From positions 992,001 through 1,056,000 of the forward strand of contig JAULSN010000003.1 in assembly GCA_033439765.1 (NCBI GenBank): a stretch of 64,000 bases of DNA, in the 5' to 3' direction. This stretch comes from Lasiosphaeria ovina. Taxonomy: Eukaryota; Ascomycota; Sordariomycetes; Sordariales; Lasiosphaeriaceae. The number at the start of each line of letters is the position of its first letter. Position 1 is the first letter of the stretch. Shown here in pieces: positions 8,361 through 17,846 of this stretch. Both the position numbers and the translations under genes were made by a program. Under the pieces are notes generated by a model. That model was not told the DNA's origin. It searched no databases and saw only the letters and a program-made list of their open reading frames with translations.

Positions 8361-11273
8361 TCACCTTGGCTTTCGGCCAAACAGTTTTTTCAGGCGCATC
8401 CCCAATTTCGGCCCGCTCTTCCCTTGCTCAGTCGTCTTTTGTACCTTCCGTGCTGCTCCGCTTTCTGACTCAGGGTGGCGCCCCGGCTTGTCTGGGGTGG
8501 CGGGCTGCTGTCGTTTTGCGACAGGCTCAACCGGAAGATGCGCATTGATTATAGTGACCACCTGGCTAAAATACTCGCGCGACTCGCGCACAAACGGAGG
8601 GTGCGTCACGGCAATGTGCTTGATCTTGCGGAGCCTGTCAGCCCAAGAGCGGTCGTCGTCAATGCGCAAGAGAGATTCCAGAAGACGCAATCTGGCCCCG
8701 GCACGGAGATGTTCGTGCTCGCTAAAGACGAGGCACTCCAGGATGTTGGAAGACAGCGCAACCTGCCGAAACCGGCTCGGGGATTGCTCGGCCTTGCATC
8801 TCACGTACGGGACAATGGCGAGGCGAGCGGCAAGGCCGAGCATGTCGACGCAGTCGTGGACTCTCATGGACTCGTAAAGCCTGGCAGACGTGTCAGGTAT
8901 CGTTTCCGAGTCGTCCGTTTGGCTCGTCTTGCCCATGACGTTGCCCCAGTGCATCGTCGTGACCCATTCGTGCTTGCCCTCGCCTTCCCCGGCAAAGACG
9001 TACGACCCATCCGGATTGTGAGAGTACCGAGCCACCGTCATCAGGTACCGATCAAAGCGGTCAATGGTCTTGACCAGAATTGCAGTTTTTACAGGGTCGG
9101 TATCGCTCACGTGATAAGCAGCATTGAGTGTAGTCCTTACACGGGCCCAGAAGCCGGCTTGAGGCGGCCTTGCGCTGAGTAACAACATCATCAGGGCCTC
9201 GCCCTTGAAGAGCCAGAGCCACTCGTCAAACCCGGCCTCAGTTGCTGCGGAAATGCTTTTCCAGTTGTCTCGAACCCAGTCGTTGGCGGTCCGGTGCATG
9301 AAGTCGACGTGCATGGTTGCAATGCCGCCCAAGTCGCCGGTCAGCTCAAGCAGGCCGCCCGTGCGGCTCATCAGCCTGCGTTCCAGCGACTTAGCAACGC
9401 CCGTCAGGTACTCGTTTGTGACCTCGGCTGCGGCCAGATCGGCGGGCGTGTCGCTGTCGCCGAACCAGAGCGTCAGGCCGAAGAGGTTCGTGCCCAGCTT
9501 CTCGCAGGCCCTCATGACCTGGAAGTACTGGGAAGCTTCGGCGCGAAACCGCTTACTCGTCCGGTCCCAGATATAGCGGAACAGCTCCGACACCTCACTA
9601 GGCAGGCCGTCGACTATGGCTTGGAGGTCCGTTATCCGCGCGCCTTCTTGGAACGAGCCCTCAAGCAGGCCAGACACAACCGAAACCCACAGGAACACGC
9701 CCTCGGCCTTGTTGACAATGTCGCTGAGGATCTTGCGCGCCGCCTGCGGAGAGGTGCTGACCAGGTCCTGGTAGCCCGGGCTCAGCTCGAGCTTCTTCTT
9801 GACGAACAGCTTGATGTCTTGCCGGGTCAGGTTTTCGAGCTGCAGCATGGGGTTCTTGCTGTATTCGTCCTTGAACACGTTCCAGGGCCGGCTGCTCGCG
9901 CAAACCTTGACACCGGATTTTGTGTTGGCCTCGCGGAGGAGTTGGATCAGCTCGCGGTGGTCCTCGTCAAACTCGTCGAGGCCGTCGATGATAAAGGCCA
10001 GCTTCATGCCGTCGCCAGCCGCTGACAAGAGCTTGCGAAACGCAACCATCAGCGCGTCAAAGTCGAGGGGCGGCAATTTGACGTTCCCGTTAAACGACTG
10101 GAGAAGGAACCATCGGGCGGGGAAAGCAGTGGCCAAGAGTTGGGGTTTCTTCCGAAAGAGGTCGAGGAGCAAGGTTCGGAGAAGCCCCTCGTGCGTCTTC
10201 TGGAGCTTGTCCATACCGGCGGTCCAGGAGAAGAAGCTGGCGACGAGCACCTCAGACCCCTTAGCCCACACTTTCAGGTTTTCCTCGAGCCTCGGGTCTC
10301 TTGAAATGAATTTGAGCAAGGTCGACTTGCCCGAGCCCGGCTTGCCGCTCATCCAGTAGATGTCTTTGGAATCGCCTTGCAACCATTTAGGAAAGCTAGA
10401 CCACAGAGGTTGGCCGTCTTTTGACTTTCGAGGCTCGGCGAAGATCCACTCAAATGTTTCGGCGTACTTCTTGGGGATGCTCGCCTCTCGGTGGCCCATG
10501 GTCGTGAAGAACAAGGCCTGGAAGACACGGTCGAGAAGGGCGCGGTCTCGGTACTTGTCGACGCGGGCCGGAGCAGAATACTCGTCGGCATCCCAGCTGT
10601 CGCTCATGACATAGTTGACCATGTCGTTGGCCTCAGTGCGATGGCGCGACGAGCTCATATCGACGAGCCCAACAACGTCGGTGCTGAGCTGCTTCGTGTT
10701 CTGGTCGATCCGATCGAGGGTGGCGATCATGCTCGCCTGTTGGTGGGCAAACTGGCGCAGGTCGAGGCCGCTCCTCCGGGCCTCGCCCAGCAGCTGGGAC
10801 AGCAGAGCGACCATGATCTGCTGGCGGATCTGGTTGAGGCGCTCGGTGAGTCTGTCCAGGTCGCCGGCGGCAGCGACCTGTCGGAGCGCGACCATCCAGC
10901 TCGAGGCGGCCAACGAGAGCCTGTTGGTGCCGCGAGCCTGCAGCTTGCCGATGATGGCTTGGAGCTGGCCGTTTGTTTCTCTGCACTCGCGACACAGCCG
11001 CATGAAGGCCTCGTTGGGGTACTGTTCTTCCTGACTCTGGGCCTGCCCTTGACCATTTCTATTTTCAGTTTCGTTGCCATTTTCGCCCAGCTTCAATTCA
11101 ACGTCCTGGACGAGGTGCGCCAGGTCGCGCGACACGGTTGAGAGCTCAATGTTCTTGGCCGATTGATTTTTCGGAGACTCGTAAATCTCGTATGCACGCC
11201 TAAGCAGACGACAGCCGAAGTCGGCAAATTGAACGACAGCGGCTGCGACCGAAAGCGCAGTCAATGGGTCCAT
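8361..11273 (-). CDS. NACHT-domain NLR (STAND) protein, 970 aa, no C-terminal repeats
   Basis: One uninterrupted frame from ATG 11273. The N-terminus MDPLTALSVAAAVVQFADFG is the HeLo-like/STAND N-terminal type common in fungal NLRs, followed by helical segments to about residue 215. The NACHT core has Walker A GKPGSGKST (310-318) and Walker B IIDGLDEFDED (428-438). The winged-helix/DUF7791-like region follows, including MHVDFMHRTANDW. After about residue 760 there are no WD40, ankyrin or TPR repeats; the tail is basic and ends KLGMRLKKLFGRKPR. Fungal NLRs of this plan are NTP-driven switches linked to heterokaryon incompatibility and immunity-like responses. The ligand here is unknown, and the repeat-less C-terminus makes sensing harder to guess. 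The frame is intact beside a dead transposon and an NLR fragment at 1.2-2.0 kb. Confidence 0.93.
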   Translation of the reverse strand: MDPLTALSVAAAVVQFADFGCRLLRRAYEIYESPKNQSAKNIELSTVSRDLAHLVQDVELKLGENGNETENRNGQGQAQSQEEQYPNEAFMRLCRECRETNGQLQAIIGKLQARGTNRLSLAASSWMVALRQVAAAGDLDRLTERLNQIRQQIMVALLSQLLGEARRSGLDLRQFAHQQASMIATLDRIDQNTKQLSTDVVGLVDMSSSRHRTEANDMVNYVMSDSWDADEYSAPARVDKYRDRALLDRVFQALFFTTMGHREASIPKKYAETFEWIFAEPRKSKDGQPLWSSFPKWLQGDSKDIYWMSGKPGSGKSTLLKFISRDPRLEENLKVWAKGSEVLVASFFSWTAGMDKLQKTHEGLLRTLLLDLFRKKPQLLATAFPARWFLLQSFNGNVKLPPLDFDALMVAFRKLLSAAGDGMKLAFIIDGLDEFDEDHRELIQLLREANTKSGVKVCASSRPWNVFKDEYSKNPMLQLENLTRQDIKLFVKKKLELSPGYQDLVSTSPQAARKILSDIVNKAEGVFLWVSVVSGLLEGSFQEGARITDLQAIVDGLPSEVSELFRYIWDRTSKRFRAEASQYFQVMRACEKLGTNLFGLTLWFGDSDTPADLAAAEVTNEYLTGVAKSLERRLMSRTGGLLELTGDLGGIATMHVDFMHRTANDWVRDNWKSISAATEAGFDEWLWLFKGEALMMLLLSARPPQAGFWARVRTTLNAAYHVSDTDPVKTAILVKTIDRFDRYLMTVARYSHNPDGSYVFAGEGEGKHEWVTTMHWGNVMGKTSQTDDSETIPDTSARLYESMRVHDCVDMLGLAARLAIVPYVRCKAEQSPSRFRQVALSSNILECLVFSEHEHLRAGARLRLLESLLRIDDDRSWADRLRKIKHIAVTHPPFVRESREYFSQVVTIINAHLPVEPVAKRQQPATPDKPGRHPESESGAARKVQKTTEQGKSGPKLGMRLKKLFGRKPR

Positions 11274-12895
11274 TGGCGCGGTAATAATTATGAATGCCCT
11301 TTGGGTTGAAAAGGATTCCGAGGCTCTTCAAACCTGGCGAAATTCACCTCATTGATGTGATGTGGCTGATGAGTTGGCCTGGAGTGAGTTGCATCCATGC
11401 GCTGGCGGCGTGGCATGGGCAGTGCCTGGTGAGGCTGAAGTTCAAAGTGCATTGCCGCCGGGGCATATTCGTTAGCGCTGTCGTCGGTTCATTCTGCATC
11501 CATGAATTGCCAGACCGCGAGCCGCTGCGCAACGAGGCAGCCCGGGGTGGCTTGGCTCTTGGCTTGGCTCTTGGCTTCATTCGTCTTTAGCGCATTAGAA
11601 GCCATCAAGCCATCACCAAGGGTCCAAAACCACTCATTAGATAGCAGGTTTGTGACGTGAAATAGAGTAATGGAAGTGAATTCGAGAAAGTCGTTTTTTT
11701 AGTCCAAAGAAAACGTAGTCCTTCAAGCTTATCAGGACTCGGTTGGGGGTTATTGGCCTGTGGGGCTCACGTGTTCTTCGGAATCGCGAGGGGGTTCGTT
11801 CGTGCGCTGAGAAATTATGTGTGGCTCAGCCCTTCCCAGCCACACAGCGGCGCCACGAGAGGGTGTTTCTCGTCGCTTCATGTCCAACTCCGTTCCTTCT
11901 TTCTTAGACTCACCCCATGATCGACAGTAGGTAAGATACCTACCAGGCAATTACATGAGGTATACAGGTAGGTGATATCTGATTTTAGATTAATTTCACA
12001 TCAGGTGACTCCACACACAAACTGTTTTGGCTAAATCCCAATGATTCGCAGATCAAGGTGAGCGCGATGGAAAATTCAATTATTCAAATCTCTCGTCAAA
12101 ACGTTTGGCTAGGTCCTAGGATAATTATTTAGTGGTGAAAGTGTCGGTGTAGAGCCTAAGCATACAAAATTAGCGTGGTAAGGGTTCTGCTCCAATACGC
12201 CGGTTTCAACTCAGGGGAGGTTTCCTGGCGGTCCATCGGTCACGAATTGGGTGATTGATTCTCCTCGTGAGATTCTCAGCATGACTAGCAACTAATTACA
12301 GCTACTGATTATCAATATTATATTACCTATCTTAGCTGGTTGGGCCGGTGAGCCGTCAGGCTGCTTGTTGTTGGCCTGTCAGCTGACTCAAGATTCCAGT
12401 GTGTTTCACAACTAATCTCGATATCGCTTGGTTTGACTAATTGGGAAATTTGTCGCTCCAGGCTCCCGATATGGTTAAGTGGATGCAAAATCCTTCAAAA
12501 CTGAGCATGCTCAAACATTGCACGACAGCCATTGTAAATCGGGCGGGTCTCCACGGGGGCTGAAGGCCGATACCTTAGTCCAGTTTTGCGCCGGCCCAGA
12601 TATCAAACACGACTGCATGGTGCTCGGTTTTCTAATACATGCAGACCGAGGTTGAAACTGTCTCGAAGTGTTTGAGGCCTAAAGATTCTGTCTCATGTTT
12701 ATCGTTGGTGGCCTCGATCCCATCTTCGCGAGCACCCCAGGCACTTCGTTTTAGGTTCTTAATTGCTTTTACTTTTGTTCTTCTATAAAAGACGCCGACC
12801 TACATGTAGTGTAACTATCCCTGTCATGTCTCTCCAACTCTCCTCGACTTTCAACCTGATAGGCCGAAGTTGTCTAAATTCTCAATATCGCCTCT
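11274..12895. other. Intergenic, 1.6 kb, no gene seen
   Basis: A short GGCTTGGCTCTT duplication lies near 11551-11575. A TATA-like box (CTATAAAAG) at 12783-12791 precedes FHA-like copy C. No other supported feature. Confidence 0.5.
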
Positions 12896-14346
12896 GTGGC
12901 CATAATTGACTTGCGGATCTTATTTTGCCCCTCTCTGACCCAAGCACTCTGGAGATCGGGTAGTTGTATCCCAGACACTGAATCCGTCCAGAGTGACGTC
13001 CCAAATAACCGGACAAAAGATGAATTTATTACTTTATCTCATACCACGGAAATCCGAAGCGGTCGAAATCCGCAACACGGTCAGGAACAAAACGGCCAAT
13101 TATAAGCATGATATTGACCATGACCCCGAAACCAGAAAAAAACTGCGGGGCTTGCCTGGGAGAGCCGGGTTTGAATGACCTAACCTTTAGGAATAATTCT
13201 ATCAATGACGCTACTCTTGTCCCTGACAGAGATGTGTACTACGACATGCACTGTTATTTCACCATCGCCTCGTCCGGCGAGATCATATTTTGCACTTAGG
13301 AGTGGAGCCAAAATCATACACAGCTCATGCTGCTACAAAAATGGGAAAAGGACAAAGAGAGGGACTATTGTGAGGATCCCAGATGCCAGCCGCTGGAAGA
13401 CGATTTCAGGGACAAAGTTGTAAACGAGCAACTGCCACGCCACACGGACATCTTTCAGCAAACTATCCCTATCAACATGACTCCGAACCGAAGAGTATAT
13501 TTGATCATCGGAGGCTCCGAGGAGTCACCCTCATCCGGCGCCATATTTTCATTCCATTGGGCTGAAAGATTAGCCGGCAAAAACGACGAGTATGTACAAA
13601 ACCTTCTCCGATCAATCAAATACGGGCTCAAGAAGGCTCAAGAAGAACAGATCCATGCGAGTCGGGACTCAAATGCCCATGGCGATCAAATGAGAAGTGA
13701 AAACCGGCAAACCAACAATCAAAATCATCGATTCCCCACAGACGAACCAAATCAAGCTTCGCCAAGGCCCGGTTCCGTCACATCCCAGGTCCACGAATGG
13801 GCACCAAGATCCATCGCCATCCCTAAACTGCCCGATTTTGAGGCTCTTGGCGGACACGGCATAGCTGGCTCTCGTAGGGATATACCTTCGACCGGCTCCA
13901 AGACCCAAACGACGGAAAGGGACAAGACAAGAGCAAAGCCAGCAATCAACCGACTAAATAAGCCCCTCGACACAGACGAATTCAATCGAGCTCCACTGAA
14001 GCCCGTCTCCGTATCGTCCCAGGGGTACGTAGGGGCACAAGCAACCGCTGCCGACCCGCAACTCCCCCAAGTTCCACGAAGACGTGGACCCGGCATGCCA
14101 GGCTCTGATCGGGATACATCTGCTACCAAAGCCCAAGCCTTAGCAAGGCAAGGTAGAGTCTTGACAACCTCTCCGGGCTCAAGCACCTCAAGGCCCGTCG
14201 ACAGCACCACAGCCACCGTTCAACTCCCGATACACTCCAAGCGCCCGCAGCACCCGGAGTCGACCGAGACCGAGAGTGTATTGGGGAAGCGCGAGAGGAA
14301 AGAATTGCCTGATGTCGACTGGCGTGCGCTGAAACGGGAGAGATAG
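12896..14346 (+). pseudogene. FHA-like family copy C with long repeat-bearing tail, disrupted N-terminal half
   Basis: Family motifs occur in order but in three frames. DEFI at about 13020 is followed one frame over by LIPRKSEAVEIRNTVRN, then in a third frame LTFRNNSINDATLVPD and YYDMHCYFTIASSGEIIF, then a TAG at 13297-13299. After the stop the same frame stays open to 14346. It carries the C-terminal strand VYLIIGGSEES..GAIFSFHW (about 13495-13560) and a long polar tail with two copies of a roughly 60-residue segment, ending LGKRERKELPDVDWRALKRE. The tail could be expressed from ATG 13477, but the FHA-like core is broken by about two indels and one stop. Introns were considered; none with good borders repairs all three lesions. 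Confidence 0.65.
13729..14136 (+). repeat. Tandem intragenic duplication, about 60 codons, in the copy C tail
   Basis: Protein segments starting FPTDEPNQASPRPGSVTSQ and LDTDEFNRAPLKPVSVSSQ align through GIAGSRRDIPSTGSKTQ and GMPGSDRDTSATKAQ. The two units have diverged but match in order over about 60 residues each. Confidence 0.75.
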
Positions 14347-15290
14347 GGCACTCTCGACCACGACGTGATCATGCATGGCCCTAACGACGACGCCCGTGCC
14401 AATTCCCGAGCCCCTTCCACTCCGGGCTCTGCTGGCCCTGCTTCCGGCCCGGCCACTTCCCACCCCTCGTAGGAGACAAAGGAAAAAGAGGTAGTCAGAA
14501 CCTTAGTGCAGCTGCTCAATCCAATTCCAACTACCAAGTAAGTTAAATGGGGGTGGGGGTTTAAGAAAATGAAAACACAGTTGGGGGAGGGTGCGGGTAG
14601 AAGGATTGCGTGGTGCTTTACATCAGAAGTGATCTGAGAAAGGTGCCCTTTAAGAGGACCTGGTAAGGCATAGCAACGAAGGCTAGGTAGTGTAAGTATG
14701 AATCCTTGCCTCGCAGCCAGGTCTCTTCGATCGAGCTACACCTTTCATAACTTATGTACACTGCTGAGAGCTCAGTGCACCCGGATCCCCAGATAGACTC
14801 TTTCCCCCCGAGCGGGCCTTAGCGCCGCACGTGCGAAGCGCATGACCCTCCCTCCAACCCCCAAGGCCGCTATCTCTCCCATAACAATTGTTGTGGGGTG
14901 AGGCCAGCAGAAAAGGAAGAAGAAAAGATGATGAATTAGGAAGCTAGGCTTGCAGGGACGGTCCGTGGCTCTAAATATGCCCCAGAGGGCGGAGCACTGC
15001 TGACGCAACAACAATTGCTAGCTGTGGCCCATGGAGGTGCCGCTAATACTTAGCGAAGTCGCCTTTGTACTAGTAGGGGATATCTCGTCATTCATTTGCT
15101 CATTACGAGATTCCCCCACTTTTCCTTTCTTTCCCCACGATCCTGGTGGCGAAATTTGGTGGCTTTTAATCCCCGAGCCTGCTAGTTGAAAGGGAGTTCA
15201 CTGAGTAGGAGCGGCGGCGTGTGTGTTGGTCTGACTGGGAGTTGGCTGTGCGTGTCCAGGCTAAACGTGGCCTACGCACTCTTAGCCAAG
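14347..15290. other. Intergenic before FHA-pseudokinase D
   Basis: No gene supported. The minus-strand frame 14772-15014 has no family resemblance. In the +2 frame, 15340-15400 reads PNDLLYIRVDEKFLRDKAAR, which resembles the family's N-terminal motif (see copy D). Confidence 0.4.
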
Positions 15291-17204
15291 ATGGACAACA
15301 TGGAGAAATTGTGCGACAAGCGCCCAATGACCTCCTCTACATTCGCGTCGATGAAAAGTTCCTCCGGGACAAGGCTGCCCGTTTACAGCCTTTTATCAAA
15401 AAGCACAAGTCCGTTGCCGCTCAGCTACATGGCACTACAGCTACGGAGACTAATAACCATTGGGACTGGTGACCAGAATGATATCGTTCTTCCCGGGGTC
15501 AAAGGCAACAGCGGGGACTGCTGTCTCTTTGTCGCCGTCTCCGGCGAGGTTGTCCTCCAAGTCGAGGCCGATGATTGTTCGAAGATAAAGTTTGAGTGGC
15601 AAAAGGGCCTAAATGGGACGATCAGGGACTCCCATGCCCTGGCGACTTGCATTCGTTCCTGGGAGTGTAACTCGGAGGAATTCCATCGAGTTATTCCGAG
15701 GTTGCCTGCCAAGGGGTATCTGCGTTTGGTCATTCGATTGGACGAGAACCCAGCCTCTGAGGCCATATTCAGATTCAGATGGGGCACTAAACTTATAGAG
15801 AAGCAGCAGGACTTGGCGCTCCAGAGCTCACTTGGCATCATCGGAACGTTCCTAAATCACGGCCGAACGGCTTTCAGGCCAAACAGCTCAAAGATGGATG
15901 TTCACAATATCTATAAAGTTTCCCACAACAGGTTCGTGACGATCCATCGAGCGGTCAACCTACATACAGGAGCTCTCCAAGTAGTTAGAGAAATGCGAAT
16001 ACCAACCATCACCGACGAGGAAAAGGGATCTGCCGAGGTTATTTTCAAGTTTGAAACTCTGGTTCTCGAACTCCTGCGAATCATGCCTCATAAGACACGT
16101 GGAAATGACAATTTAATCGAGCCTTTGATATATTTCGACACCCATAACGCCATCGAAGGCTCCAGAGTCATGACGACCTATTACGGCGACTATGACGGCA
16201 CAGTTGCAGACCTCCATGAAGAAAAAGAGCACATTTGTTTAAAGCCACGGACGCGAACTTACCCTTGGTTGGACGATCTTCTCATTGGCATCGCAGGTGG
16301 TTTGCAATTCTTGGAGCAAAACAAAATGATTCACCACAGCATCAAGCTGGACAATGTGTGGTGGAAGGGTGTCGGTCACCTAAGCGATGGCACAGTCATG
16401 AGGAGATTTTTTCTGGGGCCTGGAGATTATGACCTGGTCAAGACGCTTGCATCTCGATCAGAAAGCGGCCCCCGTCTGTCTCCAAAAGCCCGCTGTCGGG
16501 ACAAAGCAAAATATCAGCCCGAGCCTGAGGCAGAATACTACCTTGCACCTGAGGTGGTACTGCAAGGCGAGACTCACGAGAAATCCGACATGTGGTCGGT
16601 GGGTATCCTATTCGGCCAGTTGATGGGCTACTGGTGCGCCAACGAGTACGGGACCATGGAGGAAGAAGTGTCGGTCAAGTTCAAGTGCCAGAACTTCTGT
16701 GTGAAGTACCGTCAGGCAAGTGTCAGAGACTTGGGAAACAATACGGAAGCAGCTTCGTGGTGGGACTTTGTCGAGTCCCTGGTCGAGAGCAAGGACACGA
16801 GATTTTCTTACCTCACGCCCAAGCATAGACTGATGCTGCAAAGTAACCCCGACAAGCGTCTCACGGTAGCAAATCTCTACTCCTATGCCTCGAGCATCAA
16901 AAGGGGGACAGAACCTATGCCTGAAAAAGATCTTTCAACAAGCGCCAAGCCAACGGCCGGCAACCAAAGGGCCGCCGCCGCCGCCGCAAAAGAGGCCGTG
17001 CCCAAGAATAATAATAACAACAACATGGCACACCAGAACCTTGCACTACGGCCGCCGCAACAGCTCCGTCCGCCGAGCTCGAGCGCGCACACCCCCGACG
17101 ACGATTCGCGGGAGGTGGGCGAGAAGCGCCCGAGGCCGGCGGCCACCGTTGATCCGCGGCCTACCAAGAGCAGATTGGACACGTCCGAGAAGACTGCACG
17201 TTAA
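15291..17204 (+). CDS. FHA-like domain fused to pseudokinase, copy D
   Basis: The frame stays open from upstream of ATG 15291 to 17204 (637 residues from this ATG). An FHA-like part has LITIGTGDQNDIVLP and the C-terminal strand EAIFRFRW. A protein-kinase fold follows: glycine-loop region YKVSHNRFVTI, VVREMRI where VAIK is expected, catalytic loop MIHHSIKLDNVWW (HRD Asp replaced by Ser), FFLGPGDYDLV in place of DFG, YYLAPEV (APE kept) and SDMWSVGILFGQL. The missing Lys, HRD Asp and DFG Gly argue for a pseudokinase. The tail is low-complexity (AAAAAA, NNNNNN) and ends in a basic GEKRPRP patch. The usual N-terminal family motif exists upstream in another frame (15340-15400), so the start is uncertain: either an N-terminal frameshift or a shortened protein. 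Confidence 0.75.
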   Translation: MDNMEKLCDKRPMTSSTFASMKSSSGTRLPVYSLLSKSTSPLPLSYMALQLRRLITIGTGDQNDIVLPGVKGNSGDCCLFVAVSGEVVLQVEADDCSKIKFEWQKGLNGTIRDSHALATCIRSWECNSEEFHRVIPRLPAKGYLRLVIRLDENPASEAIFRFRWGTKLIEKQQDLALQSSLGIIGTFLNHGRTAFRPNSSKMDVHNIYKVSHNRFVTIHRAVNLHTGALQVVREMRIPTITDEEKGSAEVIFKFETLVLELLRIMPHKTRGNDNLIEPLIYFDTHNAIEGSRVMTTYYGDYDGTVADLHEEKEHICLKPRTRTYPWLDDLLIGIAGGLQFLEQNKMIHHSIKLDNVWWKGVGHLSDGTVMRRFFLGPGDYDLVKTLASRSESGPRLSPKARCRDKAKYQPEPEAEYYLAPEVVLQGETHEKSDMWSVGILFGQLMGYWCANEYGTMEEEVSVKFKCQNFCVKYRQASVRDLGNNTEAASWWDFVESLVESKDTRFSYLTPKHRLMLQSNPDKRLTVANLYSYASSIKRGTEPMPEKDLSTSAKPTAGNQRAAAAAAKEAVPKNNNNNNMAHQNLALRPPQQLRPPSSSAHTPDDDSREVGEKRPRPAATVDPRPTKSRLDTSEKTAR

Positions 17205-17846
17205 AGACGAGGACAGGAAACCATCTCTAATTAAGCAGTCGCCCGGATTTGGTTAGGTGTTAACAATCTCCCCCATCTCATCTGCTGCTGTCCGTTCGCC
17301 GAGGTAATTGTGCTTTGGTAACTCAAGGTAGGCGGGTATTTAAGATGTTAGTTAGGTAAACAAAGGATCTCATTTCGACAGCATTTTCTTTCTCGTGAAT
17401 TTATGTCAATTACAGTCAGGTCTCCTGGAAGGTATCTAAGGTACTAGTCGCGCTGGTTGCTTGCTGCCTAACGCAGTGTCTGTGCCCTTGTAAAGAACGT
17501 GATTCTGTGTCCTTTTCCTTTCCTTTCCTTTCCTTTCCTTTCATCTCTTTTTCTCTTCCTCGTCCCGTCCCTTAGTATCGATGCTTTTGCGATTCCCTCT
17601 TCGTGATATGTATGGGCTTGGTGGCGGTAGGATTGGGGTTTGCCCCGTATTGAGCTTTGAAGCGTCTTAGGTTAACATTGAGGCACCTACCTCAGGTTGC
17701 CTTTTGGCAGCCTGGTCTTTAGTGTCAGATCTGAATCTAGCTTAAACAACCTACCTACCTACCTTACCTTAATTATCTAAACTACGCCAAAAACCCACCG
17801 AGAACGCTCTAGATCTCCAACTTAGCATTTCATTCTTTATTCCACC
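17205..17846. other. Intergenic with TTTCC microsatellite
   Basis: (TTTCC)n occupies about 17511-17542 and CTAC repeats about 17748-17766, both in the probable promoter of the F-box-like gene. No gene seen. Confidence 0.6.

Noticed and set aside
8475..11141. Long plus-strand frames (for example 8475-9182, 9294-10025, 10491-11141)
   Set aside because: They lie antisense to the intact NACHT gene and have no family resemblance; they are codon-bias shadows.
15320..15470. Intron joining the +2-frame N-terminal motif to the copy D frame
   Set aside because: The only GT-AG pair available is about 32 bases, too short; a frameshift or later start is more likely.
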